From Bacillota bacterium (GTDB lineage: Bacteria; Bacillota; Clostridia; Acetivibrionales; DSM-1351): DNA of 64,000 bases. The notes under the pieces are model-generated. The model worked only from the letters and a program-made list of their open reading frames with translations. It made no database searches and had not been told where the DNA came from. Below, one piece after another: positions 16,207 to 25,260 of the stretch; position 1 is the stretch's first letter; every line of letters starts with the position of its first letter. Both the position numbers and the translations under genes were made by a program. The stretch is taken from the NCBI GenBank assembly GCA_023439045.1, contig JAEXOY010000006.1, positions 62,001-126,000 of the forward strand. The letters run 5' to 3'.

Positions 16207-19200
16207 ATGTATAAACTGAGACCAATAGGAAAAGTAATGTTGCAGGATGACAAAACCATTATTCAGATAAAAAAGGAGTTTAGAAAGGCTTTAAAACATG
16301 TAGATAAATTTAGCCATATTCATGTGTTCTTCATCATAAATAAATGCGGTAAGTCAGTAATGCGAAAAGAAATACTTAATATACAAGAGATGAATTTCAA
16401 TAAAGGGTTTATTATATCGTCCACAAGTTTTGATATAAATATTGATGCAGAGCTAATTGATATTAAGCCATACTTCCCGAGTGAAGACAGGGTAAACCCA
16501 GTTGCAATTAACTCTGCAAATAGAGGAGTAGTAAACTCGTCGAATAAGATAGCTGTTCATAAGGCTGAAGATTGGAAAGAAGGATACCCCCAATACGATA
16601 TAAATTCAATTGGACAAATTAGAAATGTGCATGGAGATATTTATATACAGCTGGATTATTTAGTTTCTATTAATAGTTCATACATCACAATTTATTGGTG
16701 GTTTCATAAATTTGATTCCGATATGTACAGGGGTATTACACAAGCAGATCCACCATATGAGAACGCTCCTAAAAGTGGTATATTTGCTACAAGATCTCCG
16801 GTGAGACCTAACCCCATAGCTATTACTATAGCGCATGTTTTAAGAGTTGATAGCAATAAAAAAAGGATTTATATAAATGGAATTGAGAGTTTTGATAAGA
16901 CACCCTGTATAGGAATAAATGAATATAATTTTAGCAATGATTATATCAAGAATTGTGTTGTTCCAGATTGGCTAAAACATTGGCCAGAGCATTTAGACGA
17001 TACAGTACAAAAAGCTCAATCAGATGATATTAAAATAATAGATAGCAATTTATGCAGTTTATTAATGAAGTTAGATAAATGCGGTAACATAGAACAAGAT
17101 ATACAGAAGTTACAAGAAGAAAAGACTGAGCTGAAATATGAAAAGCCAGACAATACTGATGTTAACAACTCAGAGCTAGAAACAAAAAGATTGCGAAATT
17201 TGAGTGAGATACATGTATTTGGGGCAAGAGAGAATAATTTAAAAGGTATTAATATAAGAGTACCATATAGAAAAATAACTGCAGTAGTGGGAGTCAGCGG
17301 GAGTGGAAAGTCCAGTCTTGTAAGCGATACCATCTATGCTGAGTGCAGAAGAAGAATGGAGTATCTTGGTAGTAGCCATAATATTTTAGCAAAACCCAAG
17401 GTAGACGAAATTACTGGCTGCATTCCTGCTGTTGTAATCACCCAAGATGCAATACGTGGAAACTCACTCTCAACAGTAGGTACATATTCAGATGCTTATG
17501 ATTACTTAAGAAGTATTTACGCAAGCGTGGCAATAAGGCATTGTCCAAAATGTGGTCATGAGATAATTGCATTGACAAAAGAAAGAATTATAGCTCTTTT
17601 AAAGGCACAGAAGGACGTTAAGATATTTGATTTATCACATAAATTAGGTGAGAAAGCGGAAATATCAGACAGCGGCAGTTTATTGGTGGCAACGGAGAAA
17701 GATAGCTTAAAAGTAGAATATGAGAAATGCAATGTAGAATCAGTATTGAAGAAAGACTGCTTAGAAACACGAACTGAGAATATTAATATAGAAGCATTGG
17801 TGGAGACCGCTCTATACCTCGGTAAGGGTGCATTCTATGCAGAGCTGGATAATAACTTGGTTTTGCTTCAAACAAAACAAAAGTGCTATAACTGCGATAC
17901 TCTGATGTTTGAATTGACACCCACTACTTTTAGCTATATGGACGCAGACAGCAGATGTACTAACTGTAATGGGACAGGTAAAGCAGTAATAATTGATGAA
18001 AAAAAGGTTATTGACCATCCTGAATTATCTTTATTAGAAGGGGCCTCTTCTTTTTACGGTAAGTTAAAATCCTTTATAAATAATCCAAACGCAAATTGGA
18101 TGAAGGGACAAGTATTTGGACTAGCGAAAGCAATGAATGTGAACTTAGAGCTACCGTGGGTTGATTTGCCAAATAGCTTTAGAGACGCACTGCTACATGG
18201 CTCAGAACAAGAAGTAACATTTACTTATAATAATAAGAAAAATGGCAGAAAGGGTGAAATCAGGCGCCAGGTTGAGGGCATATACCAGATTATTGAACGT
18301 ATATATGAGGATAACTCTAATCTAAGCCAACTGGATAAGTATATGAGCAAAGTTAACTGCAATGCTTGTAATGGAGAAAGACTAGGCAGGGAGGGCAGAA
18401 TAGCTACAATAAATAATATACGATACCCTGAAGCCGCAAAGATGACATTCTATGAATTAAGGGAGTTTTGCTTATCGCTGAAAAGCTACCTAAATGAGAC
18501 TGATTATAAAAAAATAGGGAATACACTATATTCATTAAAAGAAGTTGCTAATGCTGCTATAAAGCTTGGAATTGGATATTTGCAGTTGAATCAGGAAACA
18601 AACAGCTTATCTGCAGGAGAAGGGCAACGACTCAAACTTTTGGGTGCTTTTAAAAACCATATGTCAGGCATTTTGTATATTTTTGATGAGCCTTCAAAGG
18701 GATTGCATCCAAAGGACTATATAAAAATACAAGGCTTGCTTAAGGATTTGGTAGAAGAAGGAAATACCATTATTATTGTAGAGCACAATGAAGATATGAT
18801 TAGAATTGCCGATAATATTATAGAAATAGGTCCTGGAGCAGGAGAAAAAGGTGGACTTCTAGTGGGCGAAGGAACATTGAAAGCAATGGTATGCCATAGA
18901 AATACGCAGATATGCCGATATATGAATAGAGAAGAGCATTTGATAAGTAGCCATACTAATAGAACCTCCCATCAATATAAGTATATTAGTATGCAGCAAT
19001 TAAGCTTCAATAACCTAAAAAATATAGATATTAAGTTTCCAATGCAAGCGCTTACTTGTATATGTGGAATAAGTGGAAGTGGTAAATCTTCGCTAGTTAG
19101 AGGTGAGATTTTTCTTAGAGCAAAAACAAATAAGCAATTTTCAGAAGTGGTAATGGTGGATCAGCTCCCAATAGGTAAAACTTCTAAATCAATTGTTGCC

Positions 19201-19860
19201 ACTTATATTGGAATTATGGATTTTATAAGAAGAGAATTTGCAGCTATCCATTTATCTAAGGAACGTGGGTGGAATGAAGCATATTTTAGCTTTAATAGTC
19301 AATTTGGACAATGTGATACCTGTACGGGAGAAGGCAGAAATAAGGTGAAGTATCTGGAGGAGACCTATGTGCAATGTCCTGACTGTAAAGGCAGACGGTA
19401 TAAAAATACTATTTTAGAGGTTTACTATAGGGGAAAAAATATTGATGAAATTCTATGCATGTCGGTGGATGAAGCACTACAATTTTGGGATAAAGAACAA
19501 AAAGAAGTAATAGGACTATTATCCTTGCAAAAGGTAGGGCTTGGATACTTGAAGCTTGGACAGGGAACATCAACTTTGTCAGGTGGGGAAGCAGCACGCT
19601 TAAAACTTGCAAGTGAATTAATAACAAAAAATAGTAGCAATATTCTGTACTTACTAGATGAGCCTACAAATGGGCTGCATTTTTCTGATATTGACAATTT
19701 ATTAAAGCTGATAAACGAATTGATTTCTAATGGAAACACTATAATTGCAATTGAACACAATAAGCAGTTTATGAGTCATTGTGATTGGAAAATAGAATTG
19801 GGCCCTGGTGCTGGAAAACATGGCGGATATGTGATTAGTCAAGGATTTAGCGGGAAGTGA
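16207..19860 (+). CDS. Fusion of TsaA/TrmO-like domains with a UvrA-like double ABC ATPase
   Basis: This 1217-residue protein has three parts. Residues 3 to about 105 are a degenerate TsaA-like unit (FSHIHVFFII, ELIDIKPYFPSEDRVN). Residues 132-262 are a second, better kept TsaA/TrmO domain with FATRSPVRPNPIAIT (193-207). A polar, coiled-coil-like linker follows, and residues 333-1214 form a UvrA-type ATPase. In that part Walker A is GVSGSGKSS (362-370) and GISGSGKSS (954-962), and the signatures are LSAGEGQR (801-808) and LSGGEAAR (1124-1131). Walker B regions are LYIFDEPSKGLH and LYLLDEPTNGLH, and zinc CxxC modules lie near 446, 560-587, 718 and 1036-1060. TrmO domains methylate t6A in tRNA; UvrA-like proteins recognise DNA lesions or resist DNA-binding drugs. 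The joint function is unknown. AGGGGA precedes the ATG. Confidence 0.85.
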   Translation: MYKLRPIGKVMLQDDKTIIQIKKEFRKALKHVDKFSHIHVFFIINKCGKSVMRKEILNIQEMNFNKGFIISSTSFDINIDAELIDIKPYFPSEDRVNPVAINSANRGVVNSSNKIAVHKAEDWKEGYPQYDINSIGQIRNVHGDIYIQLDYLVSINSSYITIYWWFHKFDSDMYRGITQADPPYENAPKSGIFATRSPVRPNPIAITIAHVLRVDSNKKRIYINGIESFDKTPCIGINEYNFSNDYIKNCVVPDWLKHWPEHLDDTVQKAQSDDIKIIDSNLCSLLMKLDKCGNIEQDIQKLQEEKTELKYEKPDNTDVNNSELETKRLRNLSEIHVFGARENNLKGINIRVPYRKITAVVGVSGSGKSSLVSDTIYAECRRRMEYLGSSHNILAKPKVDEITGCIPAVVITQDAIRGNSLSTVGTYSDAYDYLRSIYASVAIRHCPKCGHEIIALTKERIIALLKAQKDVKIFDLSHKLGEKAEISDSGSLLVATEKDSLKVEYEKCNVESVLKKDCLETRTENINIEALVETALYLGKGAFYAELDNNLVLLQTKQKCYNCDTLMFELTPTTFSYMDADSRCTNCNGTGKAVIIDEKKVIDHPELSLLEGASSFYGKLKSFINNPNANWMKGQVFGLAKAMNVNLELPWVDLPNSFRDALLHGSEQEVTFTYNNKKNGRKGEIRRQVEGIYQIIERIYEDNSNLSQLDKYMSKVNCNACNGERLGREGRIATINNIRYPEAAKMTFYELREFCLSLKSYLNETDYKKIGNTLYSLKEVANAAIKLGIGYLQLNQETNSLSAGEGQRLKLLGAFKNHMSGILYIFDEPSKGLHPKDYIKIQGLLKDLVEEGNTIIIVEHNEDMIRIADNIIEIGPGAGEKGGLLVGEGTLKAMVCHRNTQICRYMNREEHLISSHTNRTSHQYKYISMQQLSFNNLKNIDIKFPMQALTCICGISGSGKSSLVRGEIFLRAKTNKQFSEVVMVDQLPIGKTSKSIVATYIGIMDFIRREFAAIHLSKERGWNEAYFSFNSQFGQCDTCTGEGRNKVKYLEETYVQCPDCKGRRYKNTILEVYYRGKNIDEILCMSVDEALQFWDKEQKEVIGLLSLQKVGLGYLKLGQGTSTLSGGEAARLKLASELITKNSSNILYLLDEPTNGLHFSDIDNLLKLINELISNGNTIIAIEHNKQFMSHCDWKIELGPGAGKHGGYVISQGFSGK

Positions 19861-19996
19861 TTAGAAAGAGGTTGAATATGTGCAAAATATCATGTATGCT
19901 ACAGATAAATGGTAATAATTGCTAACAAATAAATGCCATTCATTGTTGAACAACGATAGGAATTAGTAAGTAAATAATTAGCGTAAAGGAATTACT

Positions 19997-20590
19997 ATGA
20001 GAGCATTAATACTAGATATGTATGGGGTAATTATGAAAGATCCAGAGGGAGGATTTGTTCCTTTTGTAAATCAAACTTTTCCAGAATTAAGCCGCGAGGA
20101 TATATATGTACATTGGAATAAAGCGGATGTAGGAGAATTATCCTCTTTGGATCTTTTTAGTAACCTTGGTTATCAGGGAGATTTGAGTAAGCTTGAAAAA
20201 GAGTACTTAGATACTATAGAGATTAATGAAGATTTTTATGAATTTGCCACAATGATAAAGCAGCACTATCATTTAGCGCTTTTATCCAACGATTCGAGTG
20301 AGTGGAGCGCATATTTGCGTGATAAGTTTAAGATTAGTGAGTATTTTGATGTTGTAACAGTTAGTGGCGATGTAAAAATGAAAAAACCTGATGAGAGAAT
20401 ATTTCAGCTAACGATAGAAAAACTCGGGCACTCGGCAGCCGATTGCATATATGTAGATGACAGAAGGTTAAATTTAGAGGCGGCACAAGCGCTAGGAATG
20501 GATGCGATATTGTTTAATAGTAGAAATGTTGAGTACGGAGGGAAAACAGTGCTTAGCTTTAAAGAACTTGCTGATATGCTGATATGTTAG
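19997..20590 (+). CDS. HAD-superfamily hydrolase (YihX-like)
   Basis: This 197-residue protein has a HAD core: nucleophile motif LDMYGV at residues 6-11 (Tyr in place of the second Asp), motif II region LALLSNDSSEW, motif III KMKKPDERIF and the acidic motif IV VDDRRLNLEAAQALGM. The layout matches the YihX/sEH-N group of small phosphatases. The substrate is unknown. AAAGGA precedes the start. It is a single-gene unit. Confidence 0.85.
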   Translation: MRALILDMYGVIMKDPEGGFVPFVNQTFPELSREDIYVHWNKADVGELSSLDLFSNLGYQGDLSKLEKEYLDTIEINEDFYEFATMIKQHYHLALLSNDSSEWSAYLRDKFKISEYFDVVTVSGDVKMKKPDERIFQLTIEKLGHSAADCIYVDDRRLNLEAAQALGMDAILFNSRNVEYGGKTVLSFKELADMLIC

Positions 20591-20867
20591 GTAGATAAAT
20601 GTAATCTGGAGTAAGGCCATAGAGTGTATAATTTAATTGCAAGGAAGTGAAGTATTATTGAAAAGTGAAAATATCACTGCGATTTTATACATATTAGCCG
20701 TTCTATGTGTATCGACCTGATGATAGACGATTATAGTGGGAATGATGATGGAATAAATGTTTTAAGTAAATTGGTTAATGTTGGAGCATAATTTTTAACA
20801 TTAATTATTACTTGTAATATGAATAAAAAAAATAGCAGAATTGGATTCGTCTTGGGGGGATATTAAT

Positions 20868-21440
20868 ATGTCGAGTTCTAATATTAAAAAACTATCTATA
20901 TTATTAGCTTTTTGTTTTCTAGTGTTCATACTAATTAGCTGTACTAGCACAGAACGTAATAATTCAGCACAAAATACACATGATTCAAAAAATATGCCTG
21001 ATGACTTTGATATTTATTATAGTGAATGGATTAACGTTGATAATAAAAATATATTTGATACCTATAATGGATATATCCAAAAGGACTTAATTACAGCAGG
21101 AACTTCTAAGATAAAGTATTCTGCAACTAAAGAAGTTCTAGATTCAATTTATCAAGAAATAATAAAATTAAATATGTGCTCTATTGATAAAGAAATGACA
21201 TCATCAAAACTAACTAAAACTAATAGTATTGTTGGCATGAGTCCGTGTACGTATTATGAAATTAGTTTTACTATTGATGGTAAAAAGTATACTATACTAG
21301 GTGATGAGACTTCTGATTTATATATAAATGAAAATGAACAAGCTAATAGCTTCTGCAGCTTTATTCAGTTTATGAAGAATTTAATACACTCAACAGAGGA
21401 ATATAAATCGTTACCAGAAGCAGAGGGTGGGTATGCTTAG
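20868..21440 (+). CDS. Lipoprotein of unknown function
   Basis: The start is set at the ATG at 20868, because GGGGGG lies eight bases before it. The 190-residue product has a lipoprotein signal ending in ILISC and a Ser/Asn-rich stalk. A globular domain follows with SEWINVDNKNIFDTYNGYIQ and YYEISFTIDGKKYTILGDE segments. I do not recognise the family. The 277 bases before it contain short frames (for instance a 20-codon hydrophobic frame at 20658) that may be gene debris. Confidence 0.7.
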   Translation: MSSSNIKKLSILLAFCFLVFILISCTSTERNNSAQNTHDSKNMPDDFDIYYSEWINVDNKNIFDTYNGYIQKDLITAGTSKIKYSATKEVLDSIYQEIIKLNMCSIDKEMTSSKLTKTNSIVGMSPCTYYEISFTIDGKKYTILGDETSDLYINENEQANSFCSFIQFMKNLIHSTEEYKSLPEAEGGYA

Positions 21441-21660
21441 AGCGTTATATACAGTTTGGCAATAAAAAATAGAAGTTTTACCCTGTACCCATAAGGGTAC
21501 AAATACATTAAGCTAATTTACACCTGAACAATAAGGCACAACAGCAGGCCTTACGAGGATTCTCACAGGAGTTACGAAAGTATTTCTTGTTGAGGCATTG
21601 TGTAAAATTATTATTGATAATAAAATAATCTTAAATATGATTTTAGATTAGGAGGTACAT

Positions 21661-22437
21661 ATGAAAGATATTGATGAACTAAAAAAGATAGCTGTGTTAA
21701 TTGATGCGGATAATACTCAATTATCAAAGCTTAAGAGCGTTTTGTCAGAGATTTCTACTCACGGGCATATTATAGTAAAACGAGCTTATGGAGATTGGTC
21801 AATTCCTGCACTAAAGAATTGGAAAATAGAGTTGAATGAATTGGCTATCCAGCCTATACAGCAGTTTGCCTATACCAGTGGTAAAAATTCTACTGATGCA
21901 GCAATGATTATTGATGCAATGGACCTTTTATATACCGATAAATATGATGCATTTGCGCTTGTTTCAAGTGATAGTGATTTTACTATGCTCGCTTCAAGAC
22001 TGAGATCTTCCGAAATATATGTATTCGGCGTGGGGGAAAAGAAAACTCCAACGTCATTTAGAAATGCATGTGATGACTTTATATTTACCGAGAATCTGGG
22101 GACTCCAATTATCAATAATGAAAATGTAAGCAATAAAGCTGAATCAGGTGTAACATCAGCTCAAGCTATAAAAATTGATGAGAATTTTAAAGAGGTATTG
22201 GAGTTACTTGACTTGGCATGTGAAAAATATCCTGATGAGGACGGATGGACTAATGTAAGCTCTGCTGGAACCTTTATAAAGCGTTCAAAACCAGATTTTG
22301 ATTCTAGAACGTTTGGATATCTAAAATTACCGGACTTTATTGCTAGTCTTGAGGATAGATATGAGATGAAAAAATATAAAGGCAAAGGTACAGTTAATAT
22401 TATTGCTTATCGTAAGAAAAAGAAAGGTAAAGCATAA
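21661..22437 (+). CDS. NYN-domain ribonuclease-like protein with C-terminal OST-HTH/LOTUS domain
   Basis: This 258-residue protein begins with a NYN (PIN-like, LabA/DUF88) nuclease domain: VLIDADN with Asp15 and Asp17, STDAAMIIDAMDLL, and LVSSDSDF, which supply the acidic metal-binding residues. Residues about 170-253 form an OST-HTH (LOTUS) RNA-binding domain (EVLELLDLACEKY, GWTNVSSAGTFIKRSKPDFDSRTFGY), followed by a basic tail. The pair is expected to bind and cleave RNA. AGGAGG precedes the ATG. Its role in the bacterium is not known. Confidence 0.85.
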   Translation: MKDIDELKKIAVLIDADNTQLSKLKSVLSEISTHGHIIVKRAYGDWSIPALKNWKIELNELAIQPIQQFAYTSGKNSTDAAMIIDAMDLLYTDKYDAFALVSSDSDFTMLASRLRSSEIYVFGVGEKKTPTSFRNACDDFIFTENLGTPIINNENVSNKAESGVTSAQAIKIDENFKEVLELLDLACEKYPDEDGWTNVSSAGTFIKRSKPDFDSRTFGYLKLPDFIASLEDRYEMKKYKGKGTVNIIAYRKKKKGKA

Positions 22438-22540
22438 TGCAACCCTGTAAACTCTTTGAATAGTATATCCTTAAAAATGATGATATCTATTTCTTAATAT
22501 TGGTTACTTCCAGGAATAGAAACTAGTAAGATGAGCAGCC

Positions 22541-22609
22541 GATGCATACATAACTAATTTGAAGAATGTATATATAACTAATTTAAAGATGCTTATTTAA
22601 CTAGTTAAA
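22541..22609 (+). repeat. Three tandem copies of a 22-24 base unit
   Basis: Copies at 22541-22563, 22564-22587 and 22588-22609 share the pattern GATGTATATATAACTAATTT plus AAA. The array ends 14 bases before the nucleotidyltransferase start. Confidence 0.65.
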
Positions 22610-22623
22610 TAGAGGTAATATGT

Positions 22624-23481
22624 ATGAGAACTGAACAGGAAATGTTCAATATAATTATAAACAATGCAAAAGAGGACCAGCGCATCAGAGCTGCTTATAT
22701 GAATGGTTCTAGAGCAAATCCAAATATTAAAAAGGATAAATATCAGGATTATGATATTGTCTATGTTGTAACAGAGACATCTTCTTTTTTACAGGATTCA
22801 AACTGGATTACTCGTTTTGGGGAACTTGCAATGGTTCAGCAACCCGATTCAAATGATTTCGGCTGGGGGCAAACTTCTGATTTTGGTAGTTCATATGCAT
22901 GGCTTATGTTATTTAAGGACGGTAATCGCGTTGATTTACAAATAAAAATAAAGGATGCTATGCTAGAAGAATATCTTGATGATACTTTGACCGTTCCATT
23001 AATAGATAAGGATAACATTCTGCCACAAATACCGGCTTCAAACGACAGAGGGTATTGGATTAGTAAGCCTACTAATGCTCAATATTCTGGATGCTGCAAT
23101 GAATTCTGGTGGTGTCTGAACAACGTAGCTAAGGGTATTGTGCGTGATCAAATCTCCTATACAATGAGGATGTACTATGAGGTAGTTCATGTTCAGTTAG
23201 ATAAAATGCTTGAATGGTATGTTGGCATTGAGACTGACTTTTCTGTTTCAGTTGGAATGTGGGGGAAGTATATTAATGAATATTTGCCTGTGAGATTATA
23301 TGAGAAATACAAAAGGACCTATTCTACATATGAGGACTTGTGGACCGCAATTTTTGTAGCATGTGAGTTATTCCGGACAGTTGCAATTAATGTTGGACAA
23401 CACTTAGGATTTGACTATAATAGAAGTGATGATGATAACATGATGGAATATATGACAAAAGTCAAAAATAACGGGCTTTAG
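22624..23481 (+). CDS. Aminoglycoside 6-adenylyltransferase-like protein, ANT(6)/AadK family
   Basis: The 285-residue length matches AadK/AadE. The nucleotidyltransferase core is visible as GSRANPN (28-34) and YQDYDIVYVV, with Asp42 and Asp44 as likely metal ligands. NDFGWGQTSDF and MLFKDGNRVDLQI follow as in ANT(6) enzymes. The C-terminal helical domain has ECWW-like NEFWWCLNNVAKGI. The family adenylates streptomycin at position 6; activity on streptomycin here is likely but unproven. AGAGGT precedes the start. It ends 23 bases before the Nudix gene. Confidence 0.85.
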   Translation: MRTEQEMFNIIINNAKEDQRIRAAYMNGSRANPNIKKDKYQDYDIVYVVTETSSFLQDSNWITRFGELAMVQQPDSNDFGWGQTSDFGSSYAWLMLFKDGNRVDLQIKIKDAMLEEYLDDTLTVPLIDKDNILPQIPASNDRGYWISKPTNAQYSGCCNEFWWCLNNVAKGIVRDQISYTMRMYYEVVHVQLDKMLEWYVGIETDFSVSVGMWGKYINEYLPVRLYEKYKRTYSTYEDLWTAIFVACELFRTVAINVGQHLGFDYNRSDDDNMMEYMTKVKNNGL

Positions 23482-23504
23482 TTTTATCTGTCGGGGGTAT
23501 AGAC

Positions 23505-23996
23505 ATGGAATTATGGGATGCATATAATAAGGACGGGCGCCTAGCGGGTGTTGATTTGGTACGTGGACAGCCTATACCAAATGGTTTATATCACATAGTT
23601 AGTGAAGTACTTGTAAAACACGTAGATGGCTCTTTTTTGTTAATGCAGCGAGACTGGAGCAAGATTGGATATCCAGGTTTTTTTGAGACAGGAGCAGGTG
23701 GTGCAGTAATAAAAGGTGAAACTCCTTATGATGGTGCACTTCGTGAATTGAGAGAAGAAACTGGTATTTCAGCAAATGAATTGACTCATATTTTTACATA
23801 TAATGATATGAACCATATATTCTTTTATGGCTACTTGTGTATTACAGACTGCGATAAAGCAAGTATAACACTCCAAAAGGGAGAAACTATCTCTTACCGT
23901 TGGCTTAGTAGAGATGAATTTTTACAGTTTATTGAAACAGATAGTTGTATTCCTTTCCAAAGAAAAAGATGGTCACTCTTCATAAAAAAAATATAA
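23505..23996 (+). CDS. Nudix hydrolase
   Basis: This 163-residue protein has a complete Nudix box, starting GGAVIKGETPYDG and ending RELREETGI, within the standard fold. It is preceded by an N-terminal segment (ELWDAYNKDGRLAG) like that of isopentenyl-diphosphate isomerase-like Nudix proteins. The substrate is unknown. GGGGG precedes the ATG. It follows the ANT(6)-like gene closely and shares its terminator, so the two probably form one operon. Confidence 0.9.
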   Translation: MELWDAYNKDGRLAGVDLVRGQPIPNGLYHIVSEVLVKHVDGSFLLMQRDWSKIGYPGFFETGAGGAVIKGETPYDGALRELREETGISANELTHIFTYNDMNHIFFYGYLCITDCDKASITLQKGETISYRWLSRDEFLQFIETDSCIPFQRKRWSLFIKKI

Positions 23997-24010
23997 TTTA
24001 GTAACTAAAA

Positions 24011-24040
24011 AGTCTCCTATCGGAAATAGGGGACTTTACT
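24011..24040 (+). terminator. Rho-independent terminator after the Nudix gene (module C)
   Basis: AGTCTCCTAT pairs with ATAGGGGACT around a five-base loop, and a T-rich run follows. It is closely related to the terminators of modules A and B. Confidence 0.8.
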
Positions 24041-24091
24041 TATTTATAGTAAGTATTTTTGATAAACTATTAATTATCATGTTGGCTTTGT

Positions 24092-24120
24092 TTGGAATAT
24101 ATACACATTTATGGTATAAT
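24092..24120 (+). promoter_or_regulatory. Promoter of intergenic module C
   Basis: TTGGAA at 24092-24097 and TATAAT at 24115-24120 are spaced by 17 bases, 56 bases before the start at 24176. The box, spacer and downstream AGTGCTACTT match the module pattern. Confidence 0.7.
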
Positions 24121-24175
24121 AGTGCTACTTGCGAAAAGCCTTTGAATAAAGTTAATTCATCAAGGAGGACAGTAA

Positions 24176-24565
24176 ATGTTTCAGGTAATGACAAGAGATA
24201 ATACTTATAAAGACTTATTTTTATCAGTAGTTTCAATCTACAAAATAGTTCATAACAAAGGATTATTACGTGGTTACTTCACTGAGGACAATTTTAAGAC
24301 AATATTTTCTAGCTCTAAGAGTATTTTAGAAGCAGCTGTAACTGCATATTGTGAAGGTTATATGGACTCAATATTTTATTTTATTATTGAGCTAGAGTAC
24401 AATAGGGCTATAAATCAGGATAAAAGTATATCTGATAAGGAATTATGCGAAATTACACTTGCAAAAGAAATGGTGCGATACATAAGAGAGAAAAACTATG
24501 ATGCCATTTATGAAGTGATTGGATATTTTTGTGATGGCACAACAAGGTCTGAACTATTTAATTAA
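24176..24565 (+). CDS. Unidentified 129-residue alpha-helical protein
   Basis: AAGGAGG precedes the ATG and the module C promoter lies just upstream, so the gene is very likely expressed. The product is soluble, mostly helical and acidic, without a signal peptide or recognisable motif. A central segment (FIIELEYNRAINQDKSISDKE) may be a coiled helix pair. I do not recognise the family. Confidence 0.65.
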   Translation: MFQVMTRDNTYKDLFLSVVSIYKIVHNKGLLRGYFTEDNFKTIFSSSKSILEAAVTAYCEGYMDSIFYFIIELEYNRAINQDKSISDKELCEITLAKEMVRYIREKNYDAIYEVIGYFCDGTTRSELFN

Positions 24566-24693
24566 GATTTGGCTAATAGGTCCGTCTTCCTATTGTTACA
24601 GGGTACATACTTATAACGGGCTTCATCAAAAGTAATGGCCCTAAAACTATTTAAATGTAATATAAGTAGCAAAGGAATTAAGGAGGTCAACAA

Positions 24694-25143
24694 ATGGAAT
24701 TTAGGAGAGCTAACAGAGCTGATATGGATATGTTTTTAGATAATAGGATAGAGTTTGTTACGTCTATTCGAAATATATCTGATATAGAATCATTTAAGCA
24801 GAGCACAAGACAATATTTGCAAGAGCATATTGATAAAGATGATTTAATTATTTTTATAGCTACAGAAGAAAGTAGGATTGTTTCTTCTTGCATGGCATGT
24901 ATATATCTAATGGTGCCACTGCCAAGTTGCCCATCAGGGAAACTTGCAGAGCTACTGAATGTATATACCATAGAGGAATATAGAAATAAAGGTTATGCTA
25001 TAAAATTACTACATATGTTAATTGAAGAAGTAAAGAATTGTGGAGTAAAAAAAATATTACTAGATTACACCGATATGGGGTATCCATTGTATAAAAAGCT
25101 TGGTTTCAAAGAATTAGATAGGCATATGGAACTGAGCCTATAG
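24694..25143 (+). CDS. GNAT family N-acetyltransferase
   Basis: This 149-residue protein is a single GNAT domain: the entry strand EFRRANRADMDMF, the central ELLNVYTIEEYRNKGYAIKLL with the RNKGYA acetyl-CoA loop, and the final LDYTDMGYPLYKKLGFKEL. AAGGAGG precedes the ATG. The substrate is unknown. Confidence 0.88.
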   Translation: MEFRRANRADMDMFLDNRIEFVTSIRNISDIESFKQSTRQYLQEHIDKDDLIIFIATEESRIVSSCMACIYLMVPLPSCPSGKLAELLNVYTIEEYRNKGYAIKLLHMLIEEVKNCGVKKILLDYTDMGYPLYKKLGFKELDRHMELSL

Positions 25144-25179
25144 GCTATTTTATTAATATTACTAAATTTCATGGTATTA

Positions 25180-25208
25180 TTGGTAAATGCATACTTTTAT
25201 TGTATAAT
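25180..25208 (+). promoter_or_regulatory. Promoter related to the recurrent modules (D)
   Basis: TTGGTA at 25180-25185 and TATAAT at 25203-25208 are 17 bases apart, 53 bases before the start at 25261. The spacer AATGCATACTTTTATTG resembles those of A-C, but no terminator of the module type precedes it. Confidence 0.6.
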
Positions 25209-25260
25209 AATGCTATTACTTAGGGCATTTACTTAGAACATTTGGAAATAGAGGTGCTAT

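Noticed and set aside
20658..20720. 20-codon hydrophobic frame starting with TTG after AAGGAAG
   Set aside because: Too short and followed at once by stops; could be debris of a small membrane protein but cannot be supported.
21485..21500. GTACCC-ATAA-GGGTAC hairpin after the lipoprotein gene
   Set aside because: Perfect but short stem without a T-run; not called as a terminator.
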